The notes under the pieces are model-generated. The model saw nothing but the letters and a program-made list of their open reading frames with translations. It searched no databases and was not told where the DNA came from. A stretch of DNA of 64,000 bases from Sphingomonadales bacterium EhC05 (GTDB taxonomy: Bacteria; Pseudomonadota; Alphaproteobacteria; Sphingomonadales; Sphingomonadaceae). Shown piece by piece: positions 43,828 through 53,247 of the stretch. The stretch lies in NCBI GenBank assembly GCA_001650955.1, contig LXYP01000020.1:124001-188000 (forward strand). The letters are read 5' to 3'. The translations under genes were made by a program, and so were the position numbers. How positions within the stretch are numbered: the stretch's first letter is position 1; the number at the start of each line of letters is the position of its first letter.

Positions 43828-45201
43828 CTAGGCAGCCTCTCTGGCCCGGTCTGACATTTCCTGATTGAGCATTTCAGCGAGCAGGAAGGCCAGTTCCAAT
43901 GACTGGGCAGCATTCAGGCGCGGATCGCAATGGGTGTGATAGCGATCGCCCAGTGCGGCGTCGGTTATCGCAACCGCTCCGCCGGTGCATTCCGTCACAT
44001 TCTGTCCAGTCATTTCACAGTGGATGCCGCCAGCAAATGTACCTTCGGCGCGATGGACGGCGAAGAAGCCGCGCACCTCGGCGAGAATCCGTTCAAATGG
44101 TCGCGTTTTATAACCACTTTCCGCCTTGATCACATTACCATGCATCGGGTCGCAAGACCAGACGACGGGATGGCCTTCTCTTTTGACGGCTCTCACCAAA
44201 GGTGCGAGCCCGCTTTCAACCTTGTCAAAACCAAAGCGTGAAATCAGCGTAATTCGACCCGCTTCACGCGAAGGATTGAGCGTGTCCAGCATCTTCAGCA
44301 AAGCATCAGGTTCGAGCGATGGACCGCATTTCATTCCGATAGGATTGTCAATACCACGCAGAAACTCGACATGAGCCGAGCCTTCAAAGCGTGTGCGATC
44401 ACCGATCCAGAGGAAATGGGCGGATGTATCATACCAGTCGCCGGTGAGGCTGTCTTGTCGGGTTAGACATTCCTCATAAGGAAGCAGCAGCGCTTCGTGA
44501 CTGGTATAAAAGGATGTCGCCTTGAGTTGTGGCACCGTGTCGGGATTGATCCCGCAAGCTTCCATGAAGGACAAGGCTTCACCGATACGGTCGGCCATTT
44601 CCTCGAATTTCTTCGCCCACGGACTGCGCGACATGAAATCATGGGTCCATCCGTGGACCTCTTTCAAATTGGCATAGCCACCAGTAGAGAAGGCCCGCAG
44701 CAGATTGAGCGTGGCCGCAGCCTGATTGTAAGCCCGGACCATACGATCTGGATCGGGATCCCGCTTCGTTGGATCAAAATCGATGCCATTGATAATATCG
44801 CCGCGGTAGCTGGGCAATTCAATGCCGTCCTGTACTTCGACCGGAGACGAACGTGGCTTGGCAAACTGACCTGCCATCCGGCCCAGTTTGACGACCGGAA
44901 GCTTGGACGCATAGGTGAGAACCACTGCCATCTGTAATATGACGCGAAATGTATCGCGAATATTGTTGGGATGGAACTCCGCAAAGCTCTCGGCGCAATC
45001 GCCGCCCTGGAGCAAGAACGCCTTGCCTTCGGCGACTTCGGCCAGGTCCTTTTTCAGGCTGCGGGCTTCGCCGGCAAACACGAGCGGTGGATAGCTGCCG
45101 AGCAGCTGTTCGGTTTCTGCCAATTTAGTCGCATCCGGATAGTCGGGCATATGCAGCCCGTCAAAATTCCGCCAGCTATTTGCCGTCCAATTTGTCGCCA
45201 T
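43828..45201 (-). CDS. 3-deoxy-7-phosphoheptulonate synthase, class II
   Basis: I start at ATG 45201 ([19 protein letters not shown]); an ATG 24 bases upstream is in frame. The 457-aa product is a class II (plant/mycobacterial type) DAHP synthase, the first step of the shikimate pathway (phosphoenolpyruvate plus erythrose 4-phosphate). Key runs are [30 protein letters not shown] (with the metal-binding Cys), [15 protein letters not shown], ...CDPMHGNV and [15 protein letters not shown]. The following 77-aa membrane protein gene is tightly linked. Confidence 0.95.
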   Translation of the reverse strand: MATNWTANSWRNFDGLHMPDYPDATKLAETEQLLGSYPPLVFAGEARSLKKDLAEVAEGKAFLLQGGDCAESFAEFHPNNIRDTFRVILQMAVVLTYASKLPVVKLGRMAGQFAKPRSSPVEVQDGIELPSYRGDIINGIDFDPTKRDPDPDRMVRAYNQAAATLNLLRAFSTGGYANLKEVHGWTHDFMSRSPWAKKFEEMADRIGEALSFMEACGINPDTVPQLKATSFYTSHEALLLPYEECLTRQDSLTGDWYDTSAHFLWIGDRTRFEGSAHVEFLRGIDNPIGMKCGPSLEPDALLKMLDTLNPSREAGRITLISRFGFDKVESGLAPLVRAVKREGHPVVWSCDPMHGNVIKAESGYKTRPFERILAEVRGFFAVHRAEGTFAGGIHCEMTGQNVTECTGGAVAITDAALGDRYHTHCDPRLNAAQSLELAFLLAEMLNQEMSDRAREAA

Positions 45202-45320
45202 CAAAGCGCTCCAGCTTGTTTCCATTAAAATCGGGTGCCTTTAGGCGCTATTCAAGAGCAATGGCAAGCAAAAGCGACGGTTAGTTGCCTCAGAAACTAT
45301 CGGCAATCTGCCGCTTTTTC

Positions 45321-46652
45321 TTAGCTCCCGGGCTTGGCTTTCCAAGTTCCGGAGTTGCGGAATTCGGGTTTGATTTGACTGACGTCGGGCAATTTCTGAC
45401 CCGCAAAGGCTTTCTCCCCGCCCTTGGCTTTTGCCTCACGGCTATAATTTGGTACCTGATAGGCGCGTGGCGCAGCGATATCGAGCGCGGGTGCCAGCCG
45501 ATCATGACGGCGTGCATTATCCGCAGCGAGCGCGGCGGCTTTTTCAGATTGAATCGCCTCGGCTGCCTCGGCTTTGCGTTTTGCCGCCTCATAGGCACGT
45601 TCGAGAGCGATCGGATCCAGCGTCGAGGATCCAGTAGAATTGGCTGCGATATTATATTTGCGTGGCTTCGGGGCAGGCAAAGGTTCGCCGCCGCGGTACC
45701 GCTGGCTGAAGGCATTGGCTTTGCCCGCGCTGCCTTTCCAGCTGTAGAAACGATGGGCGCCGATCGTGCCCAGAAATTTGAGGCTCGGGGCCCAATAGGG
45801 ATAGACGTAAGTGGCATGATAATGGGTCGCGGTGCCAACCATCGAATTGATCCGCCCAGCCAGCGCCTCGGCCGCGACTTTCTGTGCGCGTTTCCAGTGA
45901 TAGCTGCTCGGCTTGCGATTCAGCGAACCGTCGCAAGTGTAGGAGAATTGACAACCTGTCCGGCGTTCGCTGCCTTGGAATATGACGCCGCAAACGGTTC
46001 CGGGATAGCTGGGATGGCGCACCCGATTGAGGATCACCTGCGCCACCGCCCGCTGGCCCGCATCGGGTTCCATGCCCGCTTCATAATAGATTGCCGAGGT
46101 CATACATTGCTGCGCGCGGCTATTGTCAATTGCCGAAGCGCGGAACGGTTTGGGATGAATCAGATAGGCCAGGGCCGCACCCTCAGGATCAAACATCTGG
46201 GTGTTGGCAGATTGACCAGGCAAAGCAGAATCTGGATCTGTGATCGCGCCATCGTTTGTCTGGCCATAATTTTGCGGCGTCGCATAAGCCGGATCGATGA
46301 AGTAGAAAGCGGACCCCGAGAAATTTTCTTCCGCACGTTCAACCGACTGCAAGCCTGGGTCGCTTGGAACGAAGGAATATGCCTCGACGCTCGCCCGGGG
46401 CATGGTTGCGGGAATCATCACGAGGCAGATCAGCAATATTACCGTCAGAACCCTTTCGCGAATGGTGAGCTTGATCCAGTCGGGCAAGCTCCATTTCTGC
46501 GGCTTCTCGGCGTCCCCTTTCCCGATGTCGCCTGAAACGGAGGCTTGCTCAGCCGTGACCAGAGGATCTGGCAAAGGTGGCTCGGAATGAGTCTGCGCAT
46601 AGGTCATCGCTGCCGCGCCGAGCGGAGGGACATAGGGAGGAGGAACGCGCAA
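45321..46652 (-). CDS. SleB-type cell wall hydrolase with membrane anchor
   Basis: This 443-aa protein has a cytosolic N-terminus (about 60 aa), one membrane helix (about 68-88, ERVLTVILLICLVMIPATM) and a SleB/hydrolase_2 domain at about 185-320 (AIYYEAGMEPDAGQRAVAQV with the catalytic Glu, VILNRVRHPSYPGTVCGVIF, then the C-terminal Arg/Lys/Ala-rich region). It is predicted to cut peptidoglycan in the periplasm. The C-terminal 110 residues are low complexity (AYEAAKRKAEAAEAIQSEKAAAL). The ORF on the opposite strand is a shadow. Confidence 0.88.
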   Translation of the reverse strand: MRVPPPYVPPLGAAAMTYAQTHSEPPLPDPLVTAEQASVSGDIGKGDAEKPQKWSLPDWIKLTIRERVLTVILLICLVMIPATMPRASVEAYSFVPSDPGLQSVERAEENFSGSAFYFIDPAYATPQNYGQTNDGAITDPDSALPGQSANTQMFDPEGAALAYLIHPKPFRASAIDNSRAQQCMTSAIYYEAGMEPDAGQRAVAQVILNRVRHPSYPGTVCGVIFQGSERRTGCQFSYTCDGSLNRKPSSYHWKRAQKVAAEALAGRINSMVGTATHYHATYVYPYWAPSLKFLGTIGAHRFYSWKGSAGKANAFSQRYRGGEPLPAPKPRKYNIAANSTGSSTLDPIALERAYEAAKRKAEAAEAIQSEKAAALAADNARRHDRLAPALDIAAPRAYQVPNYSREAKAKGGEKAFAGQKLPDVSQIKPEFRNSGTWKAKPGS

Positions 46653-46850
46653 AGTAATGGTTTTTCTTGCCTAAGCTTAGCTGGGAAGGATCAAACCGCA
46701 ATCTATAGGGAATTTGGGTCGGCTTTGCGTGGCCGGCAAGCGGACTGTTTCAAGTCGGGACAGCTGGAATCGACGGATTAACTGGTTAACGCAGCATTTG
46801 CGGGATTAGCGGGATAGAGGCCCTGAAATCGCCCCGTAAACTTTACAAAA

Positions 46851-46877
46851 TCATTTCCAAGATCTTTTTGGAAATGA
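46851..46877 (-). terminator. Terminator-like hairpin after the MATE gene
   Basis: Perfect 10-bp arms TCATTTCCAA / TTGGAAATGA with a 7-base loop lie 35 bases past the MATE stop. On the minus strand TTTT follows. The remaining bases of 46653-46911 show nothing else. Confidence 0.6.
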
Positions 46878-46911
46878 CTGGATTTGAGAGGCTTAAACAC
46901 GATTCATGTGG

Positions 46912-48303
46912 TTAGCGCGACGTCTCGCCATACAGTTTTTCTTGTATGTCGACGAGATGGCGAGCGACCCAGAAACCCAATATGCCAAAAAGCACGCCAC
47001 CAATGGCGGGCCCCAATACGATGCCTTCCAAACCATAATAGGTGCCGCCGATCCAGAGAAACGGCAAGATGCCAATCGTGTTGCGCGCCCAGTTCATATA
47101 CATGGACCAGCGAGGCCGTTCGAGATTGTTGCAGGCCGCATTGGCGATGAACAATATCCCATTGAAGAAAAACAGCGGCGTCAGCAGGGCCGCAAAGAGC
47201 CAGAAGACATGACGGCCATCGCCGACCAGATTGAACGCGTCGCTGATGGGATCACTCAAAAAATACAAGAGCGGCCAGATAAGAAGCGTATAGCCAAGAG
47301 CAAAGCCCATGGCTTGCTTGATCGTTAGCCGGATCCGGTCAAATTGATGCGCGCCAAAATTTTGACCGATAATGGGGCCGACCGCTCCGGACAGAGAAAA
47401 TAGCAGGCAGAAGGCGACCGGTACGACGCGGCCAACCACAGCGAAACTTGCAATCACATCGTCGGGATATTCCGCGATGAAACGATAGGAGATAAAGCCG
47501 CCGACGGGGGTCGCGACATTGGTGAGAATGGCCGGTATCAAAATTGCCTGGATCGGTCCGAGATCCGTCTTGAAATTATCAAGCGAGAAGCGCTCGAAAC
47601 CGCCATAGAATTTGAGTATCGGAAACAGGGCAACGCCCATCGACACGAGGGTAGCGCACGCGGTGGCCATCGCAGCTCCATTGATTCCCAGGTCGAAACC
47701 GAAGATGAAAATTGGATCCAATATCGCGTTGGTGATGCCAAGGCTGAGCGTGACGTTCATTGCCCGCCGGGCTGCACCATGCGCGCGCAGAAAGCCGGAA
47801 CAGACCATCGCGGCAACGCTGAACGGCATGAACGGCGCAACAATGCGGATATATCCGGTCGCTGCCGCATTGGCTGCGCCGTCCGCACCAGCAAGATCGA
47901 GTATTTCAGGTGCAAATATGAAGAACAATATTGCCAGTGGGACCATCAGCAATATGCTCAGCGCCATGATGTTGGTGAGATATCGTCTTGCATATGCTGT
48001 GTCACCCTGCCCGATCCGTCTGGCCGATAGTGCACTGGTTGCGATCATGAGGCCGATGTTGAAGGCGGTACCAAAAAACAGGATGGTGGCCGCGAAACCC
48101 ATTGCTGCGGTCAATGCGCTATCACCCAGTTGAGCAATATAGAACAGGTCTGCAAAATCGACAATGAACACGGTTAGCAAGCCGACGCTTGCGGTCAGAG
48201 TCATAGTTGTAATGTGCCGCAAGGGATTGCCGGTAAGAAATATGGCGGGTTGGGTCGCGATTATATAAATTCCACTGATTGAGGCCGTGGCCGGAACTGG
48301 CAA
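46912..48303 (-). CDS. MATE-family efflux transporter
   Basis: This 463-aa protein has 12 predicted membrane helices in two halves. It begins ...FLTGNPLRHITTMTLTASVGLLT and includes FADLFYIAQLGDSALTAAMGFA and ...VAGRV-type loops: VVGRVVPVAFCLLFSLSGAVGPIIGQNFGAHQ in the second half (key residues are G, P, Q in GPIIGQNFGA). It exports drugs or metabolites by Na+ or H+ antiport. It is divergent from the DUF2891 lipoprotein gene. Substrate unknown. Confidence 0.92.
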   Translation of the reverse strand: MPVPATASISGIYIIATQPAIFLTGNPLRHITTMTLTASVGLLTVFIVDFADLFYIAQLGDSALTAAMGFAATILFFGTAFNIGLMIATSALSARRIGQGDTAYARRYLTNIMALSILLMVPLAILFFIFAPEILDLAGADGAANAAATGYIRIVAPFMPFSVAAMVCSGFLRAHGAARRAMNVTLSLGITNAILDPIFIFGFDLGINGAAMATACATLVSMGVALFPILKFYGGFERFSLDNFKTDLGPIQAILIPAILTNVATPVGGFISYRFIAEYPDDVIASFAVVGRVVPVAFCLLFSLSGAVGPIIGQNFGAHQFDRIRLTIKQAMGFALGYTLLIWPLLYFLSDPISDAFNLVGDGRHVFWLFAALLTPLFFFNGILFIANAACNNLERPRWSMYMNWARNTIGILPFLWIGGTYYGLEGIVLGPAIGGVLFGILGFWVARHLVDIQEKLYGETSR

Positions 48304-48388
48304 TGGGCTGCTGCGATTTTTGACCTATAGGGTTTTGCCATCGGGTCAATTCATCTCTATTGATGAAAAGGCTATTTGGGAGCGTTAA

Positions 48389-49612
48389 ATGAAAAAACTC
48401 GTAGGTATATTGTTGTTGTCTGGGCTGTCGTTGACGGGTTGTTCGATACAAACAGATGCGCCCGAGGAGGAACAGCTGTCCGCAGATGAACAGGAAGCCT
48501 TGGGTCATTTTGAACAAAAAAATCTCGCGCCAGACCCAGCAGAAAACAGCCAGAGCGCTCGCAAACCCGAACATGCCTTTGCGCGTATCGCGCTAAGCTG
48601 CATCAACCGGCAATATCCCAACAAGATCAGCCATGTGATGAACAGCGCGGCCGATGTCGCCGAACCTGTAAATCTAACACCGGTATTTTATGGCTGTTTC
48701 GACTGGCACAGTGCTGTGCATGGTCACTGGCTGCTGACCCGGCTTTGGGGTCTCAATCTCGTACCGGATATGGATGCAGAAATAAGCGCTGCGTTGGCGG
48801 CCAATTTTACGGAGGAGAAAATTGCTGGCGAGATTGCCTATTTCAACAGCGCAGATCGCAAGTCGTTTGAGCGGCCTTATGGCCTTGCCTGGTTTTTGCA
48901 GCTTACCGCCGAGCTTAGAGATATTGGTACGGGGCAAGGTGAAAAAGCAGAACAGGCGAAAATATGGCTCGACCGCCTGCTTCCGCTTGAATCCGTGATT
49001 GTCGGCAATATCAAGGGCTGGGTGCCAAAACTCGCTTATCCGATCCGGCTTGGCACGCACAACCAGTCCGCATTCAGTTTCGGGTTATTTCTGGATTGGG
49101 CAAAACAAAGCGAAGATTCCGAGATGGAGACGCTCCTCCGGGATAAAATATTAAAATTTCACCAGGCCGACGTAAATTGTCCAATGGCCTATGAGCCTTC
49201 GGGTGAAGATTTTCTTTCTTCCTGTCTGATGGTCGCAGATTTGATGCGCCGCGTCATGGATGCGGACGAGTTTGCGACCTGGTTATCGACCTTTCTGCCG
49301 GATATTCCATCTGACGGCAGAGGTGACTGGCTTGAAATTGCGATCGTCAATGATCCAACGGATGGCAAGCTTGTGCATCTTGATGGTCTAAACCTGTCTC
49401 GGGCATGGGCATTGGAAGGAATTGCGTCCGCTTTGCCGGTGGATGATGCTCGCCATGCGGCATTGATGGCAGCTGTCAAATTACATGGAGAGTCGGGACA
49501 AAAAGCGGTCGGCACGCCGCACTATTCCGGTAGCCATTGGCTAGCCAGTTTCGCGACTTATTGGCGCACCAAAAGAGGCATCCCTTCACCGGACAACAGC
49601 GCAGGAACGTGA
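48389..49612 (+). CDS. DUF2891 lipoprotein
   Basis: This 407-aa protein has a lipoprotein signal (LLSGLSLTGC, Cys 18). The rest is DUF2891: NRQYPNKISHVMNSA, PVFYGCFDWHSAVHGHWLLTRL (a recalled family block with D, W, H, H), RPYGLAWFLQLTAEL, and ...HYSGSHWLASFATYW at the end. Function is unknown; a hydrolase-like helical barrel is possible. Its stop overlaps the GTG of the next kinase gene by four bases (GTGA), so it is coupled to the two-component system. Confidence 0.85.
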   Translation: MKKLVGILLLSGLSLTGCSIQTDAPEEEQLSADEQEALGHFEQKNLAPDPAENSQSARKPEHAFARIALSCINRQYPNKISHVMNSAADVAEPVNLTPVFYGCFDWHSAVHGHWLLTRLWGLNLVPDMDAEISAALAANFTEEKIAGEIAYFNSADRKSFERPYGLAWFLQLTAELRDIGTGQGEKAEQAKIWLDRLLPLESVIVGNIKGWVPKLAYPIRLGTHNQSAFSFGLFLDWAKQSEDSEMETLLRDKILKFHQADVNCPMAYEPSGEDFLSSCLMVADLMRRVMDADEFATWLSTFLPDIPSDGRGDWLEIAIVNDPTDGKLVHLDGLNLSRAWALEGIASALPVDDARHAALMAAVKLHGESGQKAVGTPHYSGSHWLASFATYWRTKRGIPSPDNSAGT

Positions 49613-50769
49613 AGCCCGCGAGCCTTCTAGATGCTGAATCACAACATGATGGACGCACATTCTGGTGGAAGCGACTTTTTCCGGTCAACCGCGAAATTGC
49701 GGCGAAAACAATATTGGTTGTTTGGAGCAGTCATTTCCTTTTTGCCATGATCGCGGCAACATTAATCAAAGACGGTAATCTTCAAACTGTCCTCGTACAA
49801 AATGGTCTGATTGTCACCTGTTGCCTCATTTTCAACTGGCTGCTCTATCGGCTCTTGTCGGCGTTTCAGGCTGGCGACATTGCGATGCCTCTGTTCCTGC
49901 TGACAATTCCCACGATGATATTGACTATTGTCAGCGTGGTTATGGATAGAGCAGTGATTGCCTTGGCAATAGCTGTTTTTGGATTCTCTGATTGGCCGGA
50001 TGCCAACACATATTGGCCGATCAGTAGAGGCTCGATTCTCGATGAATCCTTTGTTCGCTATTTTGTTTTCGCCAGCTGGGGTGGCATCTATCTGGCATTA
50101 GCGGGAACTGTTACTGCGCAACATGCTTTGGTTCATAGTCGCCAACTTGAAGGCTTGAATCGCAAAAGTGCATTGCAAGCGCTGCGCTATCAGTTGAATC
50201 CACATTTCGTTTTCAACGCGCTGAACTCGGTCAGTAGTTTGATCATTGACCGTAAGAATATTGCGGCAGAAAAATTGGTAGATGATCTGGCAGACTATAT
50301 GCGGTGCGTGCTTGATGATGGTGGTGAATCGATGGTCACTGTCGAGCAAGAAGTCACGCAGCAGATTCGCTATCTTGAGATAGAAAAAATCCGTTTTCCG
50401 GAACGACTAATTTTTGAGGCTGATGTTCAACCTTCCGTGAAGAAATGGAAGATACCTGCGTTGATCATTCAACCACTAGTTGAAAATGCGATTAAATATG
50501 GCGTGGCCAATACGGTCGATTCCGTGCGAATTCGTATTTCTGCACGTGAGGAAGCAGGGCGGCTGCGGATTGATGTTGCAAATGACGGGCGTATCATTCC
50601 GACCTCTGACAAGAACGGCAGAACTGGTAAGGGGCTCCTGAATATTCAGCAAAGACTCCTCGCGCTTTATGGTCATAATGCAGCGATTTGGATAGCAAAT
50701 GACAGTGATTCCATGACTCATGCGACAATAATCTTGCCCGATGAATTGCAGGCTTTTGCGGATAGCTGA
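49609..50769 (+). CDS. LytS-type membrane histidine kinase
   Basis: The start is GTG 49609 (MKPASLLDAES), with AGGA upstream and a four-base overlap with the DUF2891 stop; the frame stays open to a TTG at 49537. The 386-aa protein has four membrane helices (about 35-200), then His_kinase: LRYQLNPHFVFNALNSV with the phospho-His, DDLADYMRCVLDD, and HATPase IIQPLVENAIKYGV and GKGLLNIQQRL. Proteins of this class partner LytTR regulators, and one is encoded directly downstream. Confidence 0.92.
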   Translation: MKPASLLDAESQHDGRTFWWKRLFPVNREIAAKTILVVWSSHFLFAMIAATLIKDGNLQTVLVQNGLIVTCCLIFNWLLYRLLSAFQAGDIAMPLFLLTIPTMILTIVSVVMDRAVIALAIAVFGFSDWPDANTYWPISRGSILDESFVRYFVFASWGGIYLALAGTVTAQHALVHSRQLEGLNRKSALQALRYQLNPHFVFNALNSVSSLIIDRKNIAAEKLVDDLADYMRCVLDDGGESMVTVEQEVTQQIRYLEIEKIRFPERLIFEADVQPSVKKWKIPALIIQPLVENAIKYGVANTVDSVRIRISAREEAGRLRIDVANDGRIIPTSDKNGRTGKGLLNIQQRLLALYGHNAAIWIANDSDSMTHATIILPDELQAFADS

Positions 50770-50771
50770 AG

Positions 50772-51503
50772 ATGGAAACAAACGAATTTTTGAGTGGTTT
50801 GATTGTCGATGATGAACCACTTGCCCGTTCGCGTTTGCATAAATTATGTCAGCGGATTGACGCTTTTGATAAGGTTTACTTGGCCGCTGGAGGTAAAGAA
50901 GCGCTGCATAAGATCGACGAAAGTCGACCGGATATTGTGCTCTTGGATGTCGATATGCCAGATATTTCAGGATTGCGCGTAGCTGAATATTGCAGCGACT
51001 TACTGCCGCGCCCCGAGATTATCTTTACCACGGCACATCGCACATATGCGGTGAATGCTTTTCGGCTATATGCAACCGACTATTTGCTGAAGCCAGTGAA
51101 AGAATCGCTATTGCGAGAAGCTGTTGATCGCGCACGGGATAATCGTTCGCGCCGTGGGGTTGATGACGCCAATTCCGCCGATCAATGGCTTTGGGTCAGT
51201 GACCGGTCGGAGCTGCTGCAATTGCCGGTCAACGATATCGAGCGGGTTGAGGCTGAGCGAGACTATATGCGTGTCTATGCGAGAGGGCGCAGCTATCTTA
51301 TGCATCAATCAATGAGCTCTCTGGAAAGCACATTGCCGAATAGAATATTCGTCCGGATTCACCGATCCACGATGGTTAGGCGCGACCTTATTGCCGAAAT
51401 TCGGCGGCGGGGAAGACGCCGGTATGTCGTTCTTAAAGATGGCGCGCATCGCGCGGTGGGACCGCTCTATGCGGGAAATATATTTGGGAATGAAACGGCC
51501 TAG
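50772..51503 (+). CDS. LytTR-family response regulator
   Basis: This 243-aa protein has a receiver domain (IVDDEPLARSRL, phospho-Asp in VLLDVDMPDISG, Lys in YLLKPVKE) at about 11-125 and a LytTR DNA-binding domain at about 140-240 (IERVEAERDYMRVYARG, FVRIHRSTMVRRDLI). It starts three bases after the kinase stop. Members bind direct repeats upstream of envelope or biofilm genes. Targets are not visible here. Its end overlaps the convergent AMACR gene by 4 bases. Confidence 0.94.
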   Translation: METNEFLSGLIVDDEPLARSRLHKLCQRIDAFDKVYLAAGGKEALHKIDESRPDIVLLDVDMPDISGLRVAEYCSDLLPRPEIIFTTAHRTYAVNAFRLYATDYLLKPVKESLLREAVDRARDNRSRRGVDDANSADQWLWVSDRSELLQLPVNDIERVEAERDYMRVYARGRSYLMHQSMSSLESTLPNRIFVRIHRSTMVRRDLIAEIRRRGRRRYVVLKDGAHRAVGPLYAGNIFGNETA

Positions 51504-52540
51504 CCTGGCAATTTTGGCCGATCTGATATTGTTTCGGAATATCGCGGTGCTGGCGCGGGCTGCAAGTGACCGCCGACCTCCACAAATGTTTCTCGTTCGA
51601 CATTGTGCGGATGCTTTTTTGCTTCTGCCAATGATAGGACCGGAGCGAAACAAATATCTGTGCCTTCCATCAAGGCGCACCATTGATCGCGTGTTTTTGT
51701 TTTAAACAGAACAGTCAGCTTGTCTTTGAGCGCTGACCATTGCCGCGGGTCCATCTGCGCATCAAAATCATGGTCGTCTGTCAACCCTGCGACTTCGCGA
51801 AGCTCAGCATAAAATTGCGGTTCGATGGAGCCGATAGAGATATATTTCCCATCCGAAGTCTCATATGTGTCGTAAAAATGAGCACCGGTGTCGAGTAGAT
51901 TGACACCGCGTTCGTCTTTCCATTGACCCACATTGTGAAAGTCAAAAATCATTGCCATCAATGCTGCTGAACCATCGGTCATGGCGCAATCGACGACTTG
52001 TCCCGAACCGCCGGTTTTGGCGTGGAGCAGAGCCGATACCATGCCGAGTGCCAGCATCATGCCGCCGCCGCCAAAATCTCCAATCATATTTATCGGAGGC
52101 GTTGGTTTGTCGCCGGCGCGGCCAAAAGTGTGGAGCGCACCCGAAATGGAGATATAATTGATATCATGTCCGGCCGCCTGTGCCAGTGGACCATATTGTC
52201 CCCATCCGGTCATTCGCCCGAAGACCAAATTGGGATTATCGGCCAGCAGAACATCTGGCCCGAGGCCCAAACGTTCCATCACGCCCGGGCGAAATCCTTC
52301 AATCAATCCATCAGCATTTCGGACCAGGTCGCGCGCTTTTTGAATGCCTTCTTCGGATTTGAGGTCCACCTCGACAAGTTTTCGTGACCGTGAAAGCGCG
52401 AGGCGCGGATCGGGCGCCCGCCCGGGTCGATGGAGAACAGTAACCGTAGCGCCTTGATCGGCCAGCATCATGCCACAAAAAGGGCCTGGCCCAATTCCTG
52501 CGAATTCAATGATGTTAATTCCCGCAAGTGGTCCAGCCAT
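51500..52540 (-). CDS. Alpha-methylacyl-CoA racemase-like CaiB/BaiF protein
   Basis: I start at ATG 52540 (MAGPLAGINIIEFAGIGPG). The 346-aa product belongs to class III CoA-transferases. It matches alpha-methylacyl-CoA racemase: GPGPFCGMMLADQGATV, then the catalytic His in QAAGHDINYISISGALH and the catalytic Asp in NMIGDFGGGGMMLA. Such racemases turn (R)-2-methylacyl-CoA into the (S) form required before beta-oxidation of branched chains such as phytanate-, terpenoid- or steroid-derived acids. An operator-like palindrome lies just upstream of its start. Confidence 0.88.
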   Translation of the reverse strand: MAGPLAGINIIEFAGIGPGPFCGMMLADQGATVTVLHRPGRAPDPRLALSRSRKLVEVDLKSEEGIQKARDLVRNADGLIEGFRPGVMERLGLGPDVLLADNPNLVFGRMTGWGQYGPLAQAAGHDINYISISGALHTFGRAGDKPTPPINMIGDFGGGGMMLALGMVSALLHAKTGGSGQVVDCAMTDGSAALMAMIFDFHNVGQWKDERGVNLLDTGAHFYDTYETSDGKYISIGSIEPQFYAELREVAGLTDDHDFDAQMDPRQWSALKDKLTVLFKTKTRDQWCALMEGTDICFAPVLSLAEAKKHPHNVERETFVEVGGHLQPAPAPRYSETISDRPKLPG

Positions 52541-52550
52541 AATCAAATCC

Positions 52551-52572
52551 CGTTTAATCGAATGATTAAACG
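52551..52572. promoter_or_regulatory. Operator palindrome upstream of the AMACR-type gene
   Basis: Perfect 9-bp arms CGTTTAATC / GATTAAACG around GAAT, 11 bases before the AMACR ATG. The core TTTAATCGAATGAT recurs in near-identical form at 9826-9839, upstream of the thiolase-like gene. Confidence 0.6.
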
Positions 52573-52648
52573 GTCCTAATCCAAGCGATGTTGTGGAATC
52601 AAGTCTATTCAGGACAGCGGATTTGTTAGTTGTCCATATTGATCTCGA

Positions 52649-53059
52649 TTAGCGGTGTTTTGGCCGTTGGTTGAATCCCAGCGTTCGAGTTGTTGGGGTC
52701 TTCAGATATCTCGGCATTTCTAGCTTGGATTGGCCCACGGGTTTCCGAGCCAGTTTGGGATCAATGGGGTGATCAAATGCCACGCCAAAGCGACCCTGTG
52801 CGACCCATGCAACATAACCTGTGACACTGCCGATATTGCGCAGTTCGAGTTGCACCTTGTCTCCGCGTTTCGCGTTAATCGGTGCTTCCGCCATCAATCC
52901 GCCTGCAGAAAGATTGCGAATACGCACCTCTCCGCAATTTTCTCCATCAACAAAACGCAACTCGGCTTTCAAAAAAAGACTGTCGCGATCAAGCTCGCGC
53001 TTGGCGTGATCGATGGCTTGGCTGTTCATCCCAAGATTGTCGTCAAACGGTTCTTTCAT
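52649..53059 (-). CDS. PilZ-domain protein
   Basis: This 136-aa protein has a PilZ-like core: RELDRDSLFLKAELRF (an RxxxR pattern), then NLSAGGLMAEAP (the NxSxGG c-di-GMP-binding motif), then beta strands VQLELRNIGSVTGYVAW and FGVAFDHPI. It may bind cyclic di-GMP. It is probably monocistronic. The 188 bases up to the DksA-like gene hold no gene I can recognise. Confidence 0.82.
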   Translation of the reverse strand: MKEPFDDNLGMNSQAIDHAKRELDRDSLFLKAELRFVDGENCGEVRIRNLSAGGLMAEAPINAKRGDKVQLELRNIGSVTGYVAWVAQGRFGVAFDHPIDPKLARKPVGQSKLEMPRYLKTPTTRTLGFNQRPKHR

Positions 53060-53247
53060 GTGCTTTCCATGGTCAATATATGTTTGGAACGTTCCATGAC
53101 CGTGGTTTTGAGCTTAAATGGTGCAAATTCGGTTAATGTTGAGCGCTTTTTGAAGGCAATTTCATCTTTTTGCCAACAACTGACGGCTTGAACACTGCTA
53201 CATATCCGTGGATGTGCAAGCCATGGTGACCAAAAAGCGCGAAAATG

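Noticed and set aside
45285-46535. 416-codon frame on the plus strand opposite the SleB hydrolase
   Set aside because: Antisense to a recognised cell wall hydrolase; composition typical of a shadow frame.
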